A DNA stretch of 64,000 nucleotides from NCBI GenBank assembly GCA_963971535.1, contig OZ020587.1, positions 162,078,491 to 162,142,490 on the forward strand. The letters are read 5' to 3'. The stretch comes from Notolepis coatsorum (Eukaryota; Chordata; Actinopteri; Aulopiformes; Paralepididae). The notes under the pieces were generated by a model. The model was not told where the DNA came from. It searched no databases and saw only the letters and a list, made by a program, of their open reading frames with translations. Made by a program: the position numbers and the translations under genes. Positions 55,758 through 64,000 of the stretch are shown piece by piece (the first letter of the stretch is position 1; each line of letters begins with the position of its first letter).

Positions 55758-57317
55758 ATGGACAACAACACCGGCGGCGGGCTGGTTTACCCGCGGCAGC
55801 ACAACAACAACAACAACAACAGCAACAACGGCGGGCTGGTTTACCCGAGGGAGGCTCTCCTCTGCTTTCGAAACAGAGTTGCAGAACCACCGAGGAATCT
55901 ACCAGCCGAAATAAGGATTCGCAGACGGGGAAATCGAGCTGGCACGAGCGTGAAGGACAGGAGAGAGGACAGAAGGAGATTCAAGCCTTACCTGCCCGCT
56001 GTCGTCATGGGGAACGTGCGATCGCTGGTCAACAAGACCGACGAGCTCTCAGCCCTGATGATCAACCAGCGTGAGTACAAGGAGGCAAGCCTACTGTGCT
56101 TCACCGAATCCTGGCTGAACGAGAACATCCCGGACAGTGCAATAGAACAGGAGGGTTTCACGGTGGTGCGCGCCGACCGGAGTAAACAGAGCGGCAAGCG
56201 GAGAGGCGGAGGGCTTGTTGTCTTTGTGAACTCCAAATGGTGCCACCCGGGGCACATCACCATTAAGGAACGTATCTGTTCCCCCGACATTGAACTATTG
56301 GCACTGAGTCTGCGGCCATACTATTTACCGCGAGAAATAACACACGTCCTGGCTCTCACTGTTTACATCCCTCCCAGCGCGGCGGCGGCGCAGGCGAGTG
56401 ACGTCATACACTCCACCGTCGCGGCGCTTCAGACAAAACACCCGGATGCATTTATTTTTATCAATGGGGACTTCAACCATGTCAGACTGAACAAGACCCT
56501 GACAAACTTCACCCAGTATGTCACCTGCAAAACCAGGGGAGACAAAACTCTGGACCTCCTGTATGCTAACGTGAAGGAGGCTTTCAGTGCGACTTCCCTG
56601 CCCCCCCTCGGCCAGTCAGACCACAACCTTGTGAGGCTTGTATCCACATACACGCCTCTCATTAAGAGACAGCCTACGACCACCATGTCTGTCCCACAGT
56701 GGTCTGACGACGTCGAGGAGGAGCTACAGGAGTGTTTCAGGTCGACAGACTGGGATATGTTTGAGAGGGCTTACGGTGATGACATTGATGGACTATCCCA
56801 CTGCATCACAGACTACATCAGGTTCTGTGAGGAGAGCATCGTACCCACAAAGAGGGTACGCTGCTTCTCAAACAATAAACCCTGGATTAGCAAGGACATT
56901 AAACACCTGCTAAACAGAAAAAAGAGGGCCTTCATGGCAGGGGACACTGAGCAGGCCAGGGCTGTCCAAAGGGAGCTAAAAAAAGAGCTAAGGGCAGCCA
57001 AGGTCAGCTACAAGGACAGGCTGGAGGGCAGACTACAGGCCAACAACACCAGGGAGGTGTGGGCGGGGGTTAGGAAGATCACTGGTTTCAAACAGCAGGG
57101 CACAGCTGTGGAGGGCCCTCCAGAGCGTGCAAACGAGTTCAACTCGTTCTTCAACCGCTTTGACCAGAGTGGCCTCCCCACACCCCTCCCCCCACCCATC
57201 GACACCAGCACCAGATCACACCTACAAAGCAGCCCCCCCACCCCCCACCCCCCACACCCATCAGCAACGGCACCCCACCCCCAACACCAGCAGACTGCCC
57301 ACCACCCCCAACCCTGA
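55758..57317 (+). CDS. Rex1-type ORF, endonuclease half
   Basis: 519 codons from ATG 55758. A short N-terminal segment has an (N)n run encoded by AAC repeats flanked by two G-G-L-V-Y-P-R motifs. Then APE-like endonuclease: G-N-V-R-S-L-x-N-K, F-T-E-S-W-L-N, G-G-G-L-x-V-F-V-N, G-D-F-N-H-V and L-G-Q-S-D-H-N-L-V. Then the N-K-P-W-I-S and R-K-K-R-A-F linker typical of the group. Near the end the frame enters a P/H-rich stretch encoded by C tracts (57180-57310) and stops, one frame away from the RT half. A single frameshift in those C tracts would explain the split; it may be real or a sequence error. Confidence 0.85.
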   Translation: MDNNTGGGLVYPRQHNNNNNNSNNGGLVYPREALLCFRNRVAEPPRNLPAEIRIRRRGNRAGTSVKDRREDRRRFKPYLPAVVMGNVRSLVNKTDELSALMINQREYKEASLLCFTESWLNENIPDSAIEQEGFTVVRADRSKQSGKRRGGGLVVFVNSKWCHPGHITIKERICSPDIELLALSLRPYYLPREITHVLALTVYIPPSAAAAQASDVIHSTVAALQTKHPDAFIFINGDFNHVRLNKTLTNFTQYVTCKTRGDKTLDLLYANVKEAFSATSLPPLGQSDHNLVRLVSTYTPLIKRQPTTTMSVPQWSDDVEEELQECFRSTDWDMFERAYGDDIDGLSHCITDYIRFCEESIVPTKRVRCFSNNKPWISKDIKHLLNRKKRAFMAGDTEQARAVQRELKKELRAAKVSYKDRLEGRLQANNTREVWAGVRKITGFKQQGTAVEGPPERANEFNSFFNRFDQSGLPTPLPPPIDTSTRSHLQSSPPTPHPPHPSATAPHPQHQQTAHHPQP

Positions 57318-57319
57318 CG

Positions 57320-58831
57320 ATCACAACCAGTCAGGTCAGTAGGCAGCTCTCCAAAATTAATGTAAACAAGGCCAGAGGACCGGACAACACCAATCCCAGG
57401 GTGCTCAAGGTATGTGCAGAGCAGCTGGCAGCACCGCTCCAGCATCTTTTCAACCTCTCCCTGAGGCTGGAGAGGGTGCCCCAGCTCTGGAAGACCTCCT
57501 GCATTGTCCCGGTGCCCAAGAAGGGACGTCCCAGCACCCCCAACGACTACAGGCCAGTCGCTCTGACGTCACACGTCATGAAGACGTTTGAGAGACTGGT
57601 CCTGCAACACCTCAAGCCCCTGGTGCGTGACTCCCTCGACCCCCTGCAGTTTGCATACCAGGCAAACATCGGGGTGGAGGATGCCATCATCTACATGCTC
57701 CACAGAGCGTACACGCACCTGGAAAAGCCGCGCAGCTCAGTGAGGATCATGTTCTTTGATTTCTCCAGCGCCTTCAACACCATCCAGCCGTCACTGCTAG
57801 CGGAGAAGCTCTCTGCGATGCAGCTGGAGCACGGCTTGGTGGCCTGGATCAAGGACTACCTCACTGAGAGGCCACAGTACGTCAGACTAAAGGACAGTCA
57901 GTCTGACGTACTGGTGAGCAACACCGGCGCCCCCCAGGGAACTGTGCTGTCACCCTTCCTCTTCACCCTCTACACCTCAGACTTCTGCCGCAACTCCAGC
58001 GGGTGCCACCTGCAGAAGTTCTCAGACGACTCCTCCATCGTAAGCTACATCACCGACGATGATGAGGAGGAGTACAGAGCCCTGGTGGAGAGCTTCGTGG
58101 GGTGGAGCGACAGCAACCACCTCCAACTCAACACCAGTAAGACCAAGGAGCTGGTGGTGGACTTCCGGAGGGGCAAGAAGAGGCCCCCCCCGATTCCCAT
58201 CTCCATCCGAGGGGTGGATGTGGAGATGGTGGACTCATACAAGTTCCTTGGGGTACACCTGAACAATAAACTGGACTGGTCGGACAACACAGAGGCCCTC
58301 TACAGGAAGGGACAGAGCAGGCTGTTCTTCCTGAGGAGACTCAGGTCCTTCAATGTGTGCAACAAACTGCTGCAGTCTTTTTACCAGTCTGTTGTGGCCA
58401 GCATCCTCTTCTATGCTGTGGCATGCTGGGGAGGCTACATCAACTCAAGGGACACCAACAAGCTCAACAAGCTGGTGAGGAAGGCTAGCTCTGTGGTGGG
58501 AGTCGAGCTACCTAGACTTGAGGTGATGGTAGAGAGGGGGATGATAAGGAAGCTGGATGCCATCATGGAGAACCCCTACCACCCCCTCTACGACGAGCTA
58601 GTCAAGATGAGAAGCTCGTTCAGCCACAGACTCATCCCCCCCCGACACTCAACTAACCGCCTCGGACAGTCCTTCATACCAGCGGCCATCAGGCTCCACA
58701 ACAGTGGGCAGCGACTAGCAGCCTCCAGGCCCCACAACAGGGGGCAGCGACAGCGACTGCTACCAGACATTGACCTGGGACTTATAGGAACCCAAGGGGG
58801 ACAAAGTAGACTACCCTGGTACTTTGATTAA
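57320..58831 (+). CDS. Rex1-type ORF, reverse transcriptase half
   Basis: Open from about 57320, with the first ATG at 57401. It opens K-A-R-G-P-D-N, then V-P-K-K-G-R-P-x4-D-Y-R-P-V-A-L-T, F-F-D-F-S-S-A-F-N-T-I-Q, G-A-P-Q-G-T-V-L-S-P and catalytic F-S-D-D (58019-58030). The C-terminal part contains L-G-V-H-L-N-N-K-L-D-W and ends L-P-W-Y-F-D. All RT motifs are intact. It belongs with the upstream endonuclease half in a single ancestral frame. Confidence 0.87.
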   Translation: MTTSQVSRQLSKINVNKARGPDNTNPRVLKVCAEQLAAPLQHLFNLSLRLERVPQLWKTSCIVPVPKKGRPSTPNDYRPVALTSHVMKTFERLVLQHLKPLVRDSLDPLQFAYQANIGVEDAIIYMLHRAYTHLEKPRSSVRIMFFDFSSAFNTIQPSLLAEKLSAMQLEHGLVAWIKDYLTERPQYVRLKDSQSDVLVSNTGAPQGTVLSPFLFTLYTSDFCRNSSGCHLQKFSDDSSIVSYITDDDEEEYRALVESFVGWSDSNHLQLNTSKTKELVVDFRRGKKRPPPIPISIRGVDVEMVDSYKFLGVHLNNKLDWSDNTEALYRKGQSRLFFLRRLRSFNVCNKLLQSFYQSVVASILFYAVACWGGYINSRDTNKLNKLVRKASSVVGVELPRLEVMVERGMIRKLDAIMENPYHPLYDELVKMRSSFSHRLIPPRHSTNRLGQSFIPAAIRLHNSGQRLAASRPHNRGQRQRLLPDIDLGLIGTQGGQSRLPWYFD

Positions 58832-59112
58832 TGTATACTCAGTAGATAGTAAATTATTATAACACTACCTCCTGCATACTGCACCTCATGTGACACTGTG
58901 AATAATGTGAATATTCCTCAGCTAGTCAGATAGTAAATTATATTGACCATATTGATCAAATTGTTTACACTGCCTGTGTTGTCTTTTACTACCTGTATAC
59001 TGTGTTGTTTTACTACCTGTACCCCTCCCCCCCTCCCCCCCATGCTGCTATGATGCCTGAATTTCCCCAAGGGGATCAATAAAGGAATATCTTATCTTAT
59101 CTTATCTTATAC

Positions 59113-60202
59113 AAGCTCTGGTGGGAGATAGGGAACTATTCAAAGAAAAGGAGGGACTGTTAGATCCAATCACCAAATGCACCTTGACCATATGGAACAG
59201 AGTAGTAAAAACACACAAATTGGAGAAACAGACAGGGGTTCTGAGATGGGTAGCACATGACAAGAGATTCAAGCCAGGGAGGTTGGACCACGGATTCAGG
59301 AGGTGGGAGAGGGGGGGGGGGGGGGGGGGGGCAACAGCGATATGCAAAATGATAGAGAAGGGGGAAATGCAAACATTACAAAAATTTTAGGAGAAATTTG
59401 GACTAGAAAACAGGGACCACTTCAGATATCTACAGATTAGAGATTACTATAATAAAGAAATAAGAGGGGACAAGGACGAAGAACAGAATGGAATAATTAG
59501 GATGATAGTAAGGGCATACGAAGGAGGGAAAGGAAGGGTAATATCAGCACTGTACCGGGCTATAATGACCAGCAAGGGACACACGACAGACTACATAAGG
59601 GAGAAATGGGAGAGAGAACTAGAGATAGGAATAACAGGGAAGGAATGGGGTAACATTCAACAACAGGATCGAGGATATGGAAAGAGTTTGGATGGAAAAA
59701 CATAATCAGATTCTTTATAACCCCAGAGTTGAAGGGAAAATATGCACCAACACAAAGAGCATGCTGGAGGATGTGTGGGAAGGAGGGAGCAAATCACACG
59801 CACATATTCTGGGGATGTCAGAAGCTGAAGGGGTATTGGGAGGAGATAGGGGAGGCAATGATCAGAATATTAGGATACGGATTACCACAAACAGGACTGG
59901 TGCTTTACTTAGGGGACCTGACACACGAGGGAATACAGGGGGGGGACAAGTATTTAATAAAGATAATGTTGATATCGGCCAGAAAAGCAATAACGAGACT
60001 GTGGTACAAGGAAGACCCACCGACAATAGCACAATGGGTAGGAATAGTAGAGGAGATACAGGATATGGAGAGGATAACGCACATGCTGAGGCTACAGGAA
60101 GAGACATTTGGGGAAAGATGGGTAACGTGGGAGGATTATAAAGGGAACGAAAACGACATCACAGAGGAAGAACCAAATGCAACACAAGAGGGCGAAGGGT
60201 AA
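59113..60202 (+). pseudogene. LINE 2 ORF2 C-terminal region, frameshifted
   Basis: Resumes Q-A-L-V-G-D-R-E-L-F after the Rex1-type element. A run of about 20 G at 59311-59331 inserts a glycine stretch. After a stop at 59388-59390 the homology continues (N-R-D-H-F-R-Y-L-Q-I-R), then shifts frame near 59665. The last frame contains C-x2-C...H-T-H-I-F-W-G-C, the C-terminal zinc-like motif of L1-type ORF2, and ends at 60202. Confidence 0.8.
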
Positions 60203-61562
60203 AGGAGGAAATAAGTTCAAGGAGGGTCTCTGAACCCATGTCACACACGTTTGCTTTAGTTAGTATTTTCTAATTTAATTTTTTTTGGGTATTACAATTG
60301 TTTTATGTTTTTGTGCTTTATTATTTATGTCTGTTTAACAGTGTTGTATTAATATTCAGGGATGATGTGGTTTGTATATGGGTGAATCAAAAGGCAAAGA
60401 GAAATTTAATAAAAAAAAAAAAAATGGCGAAGGATAAGGGAAGAAAGAAGTTCAAGGAAGGTCTCTGGACCCATATCACACATGTATGCCTTAGTCAGTA
60501 TTTAATTTTTTTGAGTAGGTATTATATTTGTATACCTGTTTAAGGGCGGTACACAATCAGTCTTTGTATTAAGTACCTGGAAAAACAACTGAAGTGGAAC
60601 CAGATAACTAACCATGCCAACCATGTAACCATTTATGTGCACTGCATTCTTTCTTATTGTGTTGTTAGTTTCATTTTTGTGTAAGTGTTGTTTGTCTATA
60701 AATGTTAATAAAAATTTAAGTAAAAAAAAAAAAAGGGAGAATTAAAGGGTAAATACACCCAGTAAGATACTTGAACCACTGATAATTCTCCATTAAGAAG
60801 GCAGAATTAAAGGGTAAATACACCCAGTAAGATACCTGAACTACTGATGTTCTCCATTATAGAGGACGAGTTAAAGGGTATATGTACCCAGTAAGAAACT
60901 TGAATCCCATTGATGACATATTGATTATAGTTGAATCACTGATGGTTCTCCTGTAAAGAAAGATGGTTTAAAGGGTAAATTCACCTAATAAGGTATTCGC
61001 ATTCCTATAACCTGGAATATTTCTATTGGTACTTAAGAGTTTAAAGGGGCATTTCACCTAATAAGGTACTTGCATTCCCTGCACACTTAAAGGTTTAAAT
61101 TAATATGTTTAACCACTTAACTATTGAAATGATAAACTAATATACAGTTTACTGATCTGCAATTGCAGAAGAAAAGATAATGAATTACTCATGATAAAGG
61201 GATACATCCAATATCCAACCTTGAACCTAGCTTTAGCTAGAGATAACCTCAGAGACGTCTGAACCAACCCTAATGTGTTGATCCAATCAACCTAGGACTT
61301 GACATCGAACTAACCCTCCCGAAAGAAGGAGTGGTTAATGAAAGAACCTAAAAGGGATACTTCGCACTACTACCTTGTACTTCATGTCTGTATGTATTAT
61401 TATTGTCTAGCTAGCGCGCTTGAAAATAAACCACCGGTCATTGTTATAACTCTGTCTCTGGTCTACTATTCCTTTAATTGTGTATATTACTCCTCTCCTC
61501 ATTCGAATCTAGAACTGTGCCCGTGGCAAACAGCTGTTACTGTTAGTGACACAAGTGCTACA

Positions 61563-61820
61563 TAATGTCCATGGATGATACAGATTAGGATAACAATAGT
61601 TTGTGTAGTGGCCCCCCTGATAATGCCTAATGGAGCAAAATCGTTGTATTTCTATTACATATTTTCGAGCCATACTCAAATTTTTCAAATAAAACTAGAA
61701 AAAAAGGTCATAGAAGAACAAAAATGGTGATCAAAACATGTTGACAACCCCAACAATACACAAGGGGAAGGCAGCAGTTAGCAAACCTTAGAAAGGCCAA
61801 AAGGGGTCACTGTTTATCGA
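61563..61820. other. Flanking sequence beyond the Gypsy TSD, no gene seen
   Basis: The first four bases are the TSD copy TAAT; together with the DNA before 24301 it is the original insertion locus. No coding or repeat assignment. Confidence 0.5.
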
Positions 61821-62345
61821 GGGTGGCTTGGTGGAACAGTGGTTAGCACTGTTGCCTCACATCAAGAAGGTCCTGAGTTCAAACCCCAGCAGGGGGCCTT
61901 TCTATGTGGAGTTTGCATGTTTTCTCTGTGTTTGTGTGGGTTTCCCCCCACATCATAAAAAAGACATGCATGTTGTGTGGAGTTTGCATGTTCTCCCCGT
62001 GCTCACAAGGGTGTCTCCCCAAAAGAGATAAACCCAATAGAAAAGCATGCAGAACCGACCGCTAACGCTGTCGCTGATGAAGACGGACAGGAGTATGGAA
62101 GCAAATGAGTGCCAGAAGTATTTGAATTTTATCAGACACCGCATTTATAGCCTCTTCACCAAGGCTTTCCCCATCAGTTAGTTTTAGATTAAATTAGGTC
62201 CATTATCCCCTACTTTCCCTCATCCCCTCTTCCCCCTCCCCCCCTACTTTCCTTGCCCTATTTTTTGTCCTGATTGTAAAGCGACCTTGGGTTCTATGAA
62301 AGGCGCTATATAAATTTGATTTATTATATTATTATTATTATTGAA
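61821..62345 (+). mobile_element. tRNA-derived SINE-like element
   Basis: The head 'gggtggcttggtggaacag' to 'gttagcactgttgcctcaca' is a widespread fish repeat. It has a pol III A-box-like TGGCTTGGTGG (61824-61834) and a B-box-like GAGTTCAAACC (61875-61885). The internal part 'gtggagtttgcatgtt' occurs twice (61909 and 61979). The right end 'aaaggcgctatataaattt' followed by TTATTATTATT (62300-62342) is the kind of LINE-derived tail SINEs use. Whether head and tail are one element over 520 bases is not certain. Confidence 0.6.
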
Positions 62346-62690
62346 AATAATTACTTTGAAAACATGTATCTGAATTTTTTCAGACACCGAATTTATAGCA
62401 TTGCAAATAAATACTTTGAAAATCATGTATCTGAATTTTTTTGCTCCGAATTTACCAATGCGAAATAAAAATGCAGTGTTAATAAAAAAATTCGAATGCA
62501 TAATAAAATTCAATTCGACACAAAAAATTAAATTCTATGCATAATTGCGGTGTATATAATTCGATGTAAAAGATTCGATGCATAATTGCGGTGTATGGAA
62601 TTCGATGTAAAAAAACATCATCCGGGTTACCCAGACAGGATAAGCAATCGAGCCTGGATGTAATCGAACTGACTTCTGGCCTATCACTGC
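62346..62690. other. A/T-rich internally repeated sequence, no gene
   Basis: 'tttgaaaa(t)catgtatctgaattttttt' occurs at about 62356 and 62412, and 'attcgatg...cataattgcggtgtat' twice (about 62539-62600). Neither coding potential nor a known family was recognised. Confidence 0.5.
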
Positions 62691-62768
62691 ACGGCTTTGT
62701 CAGTCATGTGATCACACCATACCGGCTACCGGCAGAAAGATGGCGGACGGAACAGGTGCTCCGGTAGG
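62691..62768 (+). promoter_or_regulatory. Candidate host promoter and first coding exon
   Basis: 'gtcatgtgatcac' (an E-box-like site) is followed about 30 bases later by AAAGATGGCGGAC, which matches the YY1 element that often overlaps the start codon of vertebrate housekeeping genes. The ATG at 62740 opens M-A-D-G-T-G-A-P, and a donor-like CCG|GTAGGTAA follows at about 62763. The frame otherwise stops at 62802. The gene, if any, lies to the right of the window. LINE promoters can also carry YY1 sites. Confidence 0.35.
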
Positions 62769-62903
62769 TAATGAGAAGTGCTGTTTATTGTACAAGCAGT
62801 GAGGGCTCGACAGCATTTGTATCTTACATTAACTAGCTAAATGAGTGATGTATAGCCTTGTGTGCCTTTATCATTAAGATGAATCACGACGTTACCGTGT
62901 CAT

Positions 62904-62927
62904 TTTGTGTGTGTGTGAGTGTGTGTG

Positions 62928-62960
<33 letters not shown>
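62904..62960. repeat. (TG)n microsatellite
   Basis: About 28 TG units with a few interruptions (GAGTG, TTTG). Antisense frames through it are artefacts. Confidence 0.95.
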
Positions 62961-62961
<1 letters not shown>

Positions 62962-62989
62962 GCGGTGTAGTCTCCTCCCCACCGCATGT

Positions 62990-63397
62990 ATATATTCTCA
63001 CCCCGCCGTATGAATATTTCTCTACCACCCACCCCCTCCTAATGTACAGTCTCCTCCCCATCATATATACTCTGTCAGGATATATGGGTAACAGTACTGT
63101 ATATTTGCATATCGTATATGTCACAAATGTAACAGTACTAAATACCTGTATGTCATGTATGTCCCTATGCCATAAATGTCATGTATGTTTTGTATGTCAT
63201 AAATGTCACTATAAATTGGAAATGGCGGACCCTGATGTAAACAAGACAAACGTCTTTCTCTGGTCTGCATCTCCTTAACAATTGTGTGTATTGAGCCGTA
63301 CTGTATTGTACCCATTCCGCAATCTGTTAAATAAAGTTTTCATTCATTCATTCATTCATTCATTCATTCATTCATTCATTCATCATTCATTCATTTA
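62990..63397 (+). mobile_element. LINE 3' UTR, variant with (CATT)n tail
   Basis: Related to the 3' UTR of copies A/B: 'aacagtactgtat', 'gaccctgatgtaaacaagac', 'cttaacaattgtgtgtattg' and 'cccattccgcaatctgtta'. It ends 'ataaagttttcattcattc' with about 14 CATT repeats instead of ATCA/CAAT. There is no coding part. Confidence 0.82.
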
Positions 63398-63452
63398 TTC
63401 AGAAGTCATTTCAGATCATTTACTTTGAGACACCTTTACAATGATAAAGCTG

Positions 63453-63705
63453 TCAGATTGATTGAAAACTTTATTAACAGATTGCAGAATTGGTACAGTA
63501 CAGTACGGCTCAATACACACAATTGTTAAGGGGATGCAGACCAGAGAAATACTTTCGTCTTGTTTACATCAGGGTCCCCCATTTTCAATTCATCATAACA
63601 TATATGACATACATGACATACAGATACAGTACTGTTTGTGATACAAAAAGAGTCTAAAAAAGAGAGTATATACATTTGACGTAGAAACTGTACATTGGTG
63701 ATTTA
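63453..63705 (-). mobile_element. LINE 3' UTR fragment, ATCA-type tail, minus strand
   Basis: Plus-strand GATTGATTG then 'aaaactttattaacagattg' and on to 'actgtacattgg' is the inverse of the 3' UTR of copies A/B. It faces the CATT-tailed copy tail to tail about 60 bases away. Confidence 0.85.
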
Positions 63706-63839
63706 GTGATGTAAATGCAAGATATTGTAGTGGCAAGAAATTGGCATGAAATTGGCATGAAGAGGCTTCCGGTAGAGCTCCTGGTCAAATGAGCGAAAAA
63801 ACGGATAAATAAAGACCCGAAAAGAGATTAAAAATAAAG

Positions 63840-64000
63840 ATGCACACGAGAAGTAAGGAGGAGATAACAATTGTGAAGGAAAGAGAAATGGAGGACTCAC
63901 GAGAAGAGGATAATTTGAAGGAACAGAGCCTCCGAAGCGAAGCCGAGAAGGGACAGGCGGAGGAAGGGAATATCTTATCTTATCTTATCTTATCTTATCT
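63840..64000 (+). other. Possible LINE ORF1 start at the window edge
   Basis: From ATG 63840 the frame is open to the window end: a highly charged E/K/R-rich start (M-H-T-R-S-K-E-E, E-D-N-L-K-E-Q), then, from 63969, (CTTAT)n repeats like the Rex1-type tail at 59080-59112. It could be the 5' end of an L1-like element with a Rex1-type tail inserted, or chance. Too short to decide. Confidence 0.25.

Larger units (their letters stand above)
55578..59112 (+). mobile_element. Rex1-type LINE, near full length
   Basis: About 3.5 kb with both an endonuclease and an RT region and a (CTTAT)n tail after 'ggggatcaataaaggaatat' (59069-59112). The 5' UTR is about 180 bases. No clear TSD: LINE 2 seems to have lost some bases at the target. 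The RT style (L-G-V-H-L-N-N-K-L-D-W, Y-R-K-G-Q-S-R-L-F-F-L-R-R-L-R-S-F) matches the fish Rex1/CR1 group. Confidence 0.85.
50929..60732 (+). mobile_element. 5'-truncated L1/Tx1-like LINE (LINE 2), duplicated and split by a Rex1-type element
   Basis: Exact 13-bp TSD AAGGGAGAATTAA (50916-50928 and 60733-60745), poly(A) at 60722-60732. The LTR reads straight through this site in the 5' LTR (about 26356). The 5' part exists twice (50929-51996 and 54431-55488) through the tandem duplication. The 3' part continues 55489-55577, is interrupted by a Rex1-type LINE, and resumes 59113-60732. The 3' UTR has a direct duplication of about 100 bases (60195-60300 and 60420-60520), the second starting after an internal A run. 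Confidence 0.9.
24305..61562 (+). mobile_element. Gypsy LTR retrotransposon expanded to about 37 kb by nested insertions
   Basis: Begins TGTAACCC and ends GTGCTACA, flanked by the 4-bp direct repeat TAAT (24301-24304 and 61563-61566). Own sequence: 5' LTR 24305-27542; interior 27543-29958 and 34018-37673; 3' LTR in pieces at 37674-39327, 50534-50928 and 60746-61562. Everything else is younger insertion or duplication. The interior encodes a decayed Gag, protease, RT/RNase H with several stops, and a long open integrase region. The 4-bp repeat is short, but the element's coherence is shown by resumption of the same LTR sequence after each insertion. No longer autonomous. Confidence 0.88.
37674..61562 (+). 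repeat. 3' LTR of the large Gypsy, split into three pieces
   Basis: Piece 1, 37674-39327, matches 24305-25957. Piece 2, 50534-50928, matches the following part and is present again at 54036-54430 because of a tandem duplication. Piece 3, 60746-61562, matches the end. For the first 861 bases the offset to the 5' LTR is constant and no difference was noticed. After about 38.67 kb single-base changes and small indels appear, and piece 3 also differs at many places. The end GTGCTACA is followed by the TSD TAAT. Confidence 0.88.

Noticed and set aside
55578-59112. TSD for the Rex1-type insertion
   Set aside because: Flanks 'gatatgacc' and 'acaagctctgg' share no convincing direct repeat; a target-site deletion is more likely, so no TSD is claimed.
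61821-61895. A tRNA gene
   Set aside because: A- and B-box-like motifs are present but no cloverleaf stems could be drawn; the wider sequence is a known kind of SINE-type repeat.

Overview
This is eukaryotic nuclear DNA, almost certainly from a teleost fish. The reasons are a Rex1-type LINE, L1/Tx1-like and CR1/L2-like LINEs, vertebrate-type chromoviral and other Gypsy LTR retrotransposons, many hAT transposons, a SINE with tRNA-like pol III boxes, and unique stretches rich in TTAGC/GCTAA motifs. Nothing bacterial was found (no operons, rRNA, CRISPR or phage). No host protein gene can be identified with confidence; one candidate first exon lies near 62.74 kb. About nine tenths of the window is transposable elements or simple repeats. 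All comparisons were made by eye, so identities are approximate, but several element boundaries rest on exact target-site duplications (TSDs) or on empty paralogous sites inside the window.

Layout. 1-7.9 kb: end of an LTR, a hAT MITE end, a 1.93-kb essentially pure (GACA)n array, a (TG)n array, a tandemly duplicated A/T-rich repeat, an L1 fragment fused to a Gypsy 5' end, and a gene-free stretch with TTAGC motifs. 7.9-10.9 kb: a 5'-truncated LINE with an ATCA-type tail, a 980-bp hAT and a LINE 3' fragment. 10.9-17.5 kb: a complete, apparently very young chromovirus (TSD AATCT; nearly identical LTRs; gag and pol open; self-priming signature). 17.6-24.2 kb: LINE 3' ends, a hAT transposase relic holding a second hAT that itself holds a third, and a 9-bp minisatellite.

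24.3-61.6 kb is one Gypsy element (TSD TAAT) expanded to about 37 kb by nested insertions. Its roughly 2.9-kb LTRs both carry an internally deleted LINE reverse-transcriptase fragment. The 5' LTR holds a hAT MITE. The interior holds a 5'-truncated L1-like LINE that itself holds a solo LTR. The 3' LTR holds (i) a long inverted-repeat element made partly of 167-bp units carrying a perfect 14-bp palindrome, into which a CR1/L2-like LINE and a full-length L1 with open ORF1 and ORF2 inserted, and (ii) another L1-like LINE split by a near-complete Rex1-type element. A 3.5-kb tandem duplication spans four of these layers and leaves an empty L1 site in its second copy, so the order of events can be read.

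61.6-64 kb: flanking DNA with a tRNA-derived SINE, a possible host promoter and first exon (ATG at 62740), LINE 3' ends and, at the window edge, the possible start of another LINE ORF1.

Functionally, the only coding units that look intact are retrotransposon proteins: chromoviral Gag and Pol, and L1 ORF1p and ORF2p. The large Gypsy's integrase segment, and the endonuclease and RT halves of the Rex1-type element, are open but belong to broken elements.
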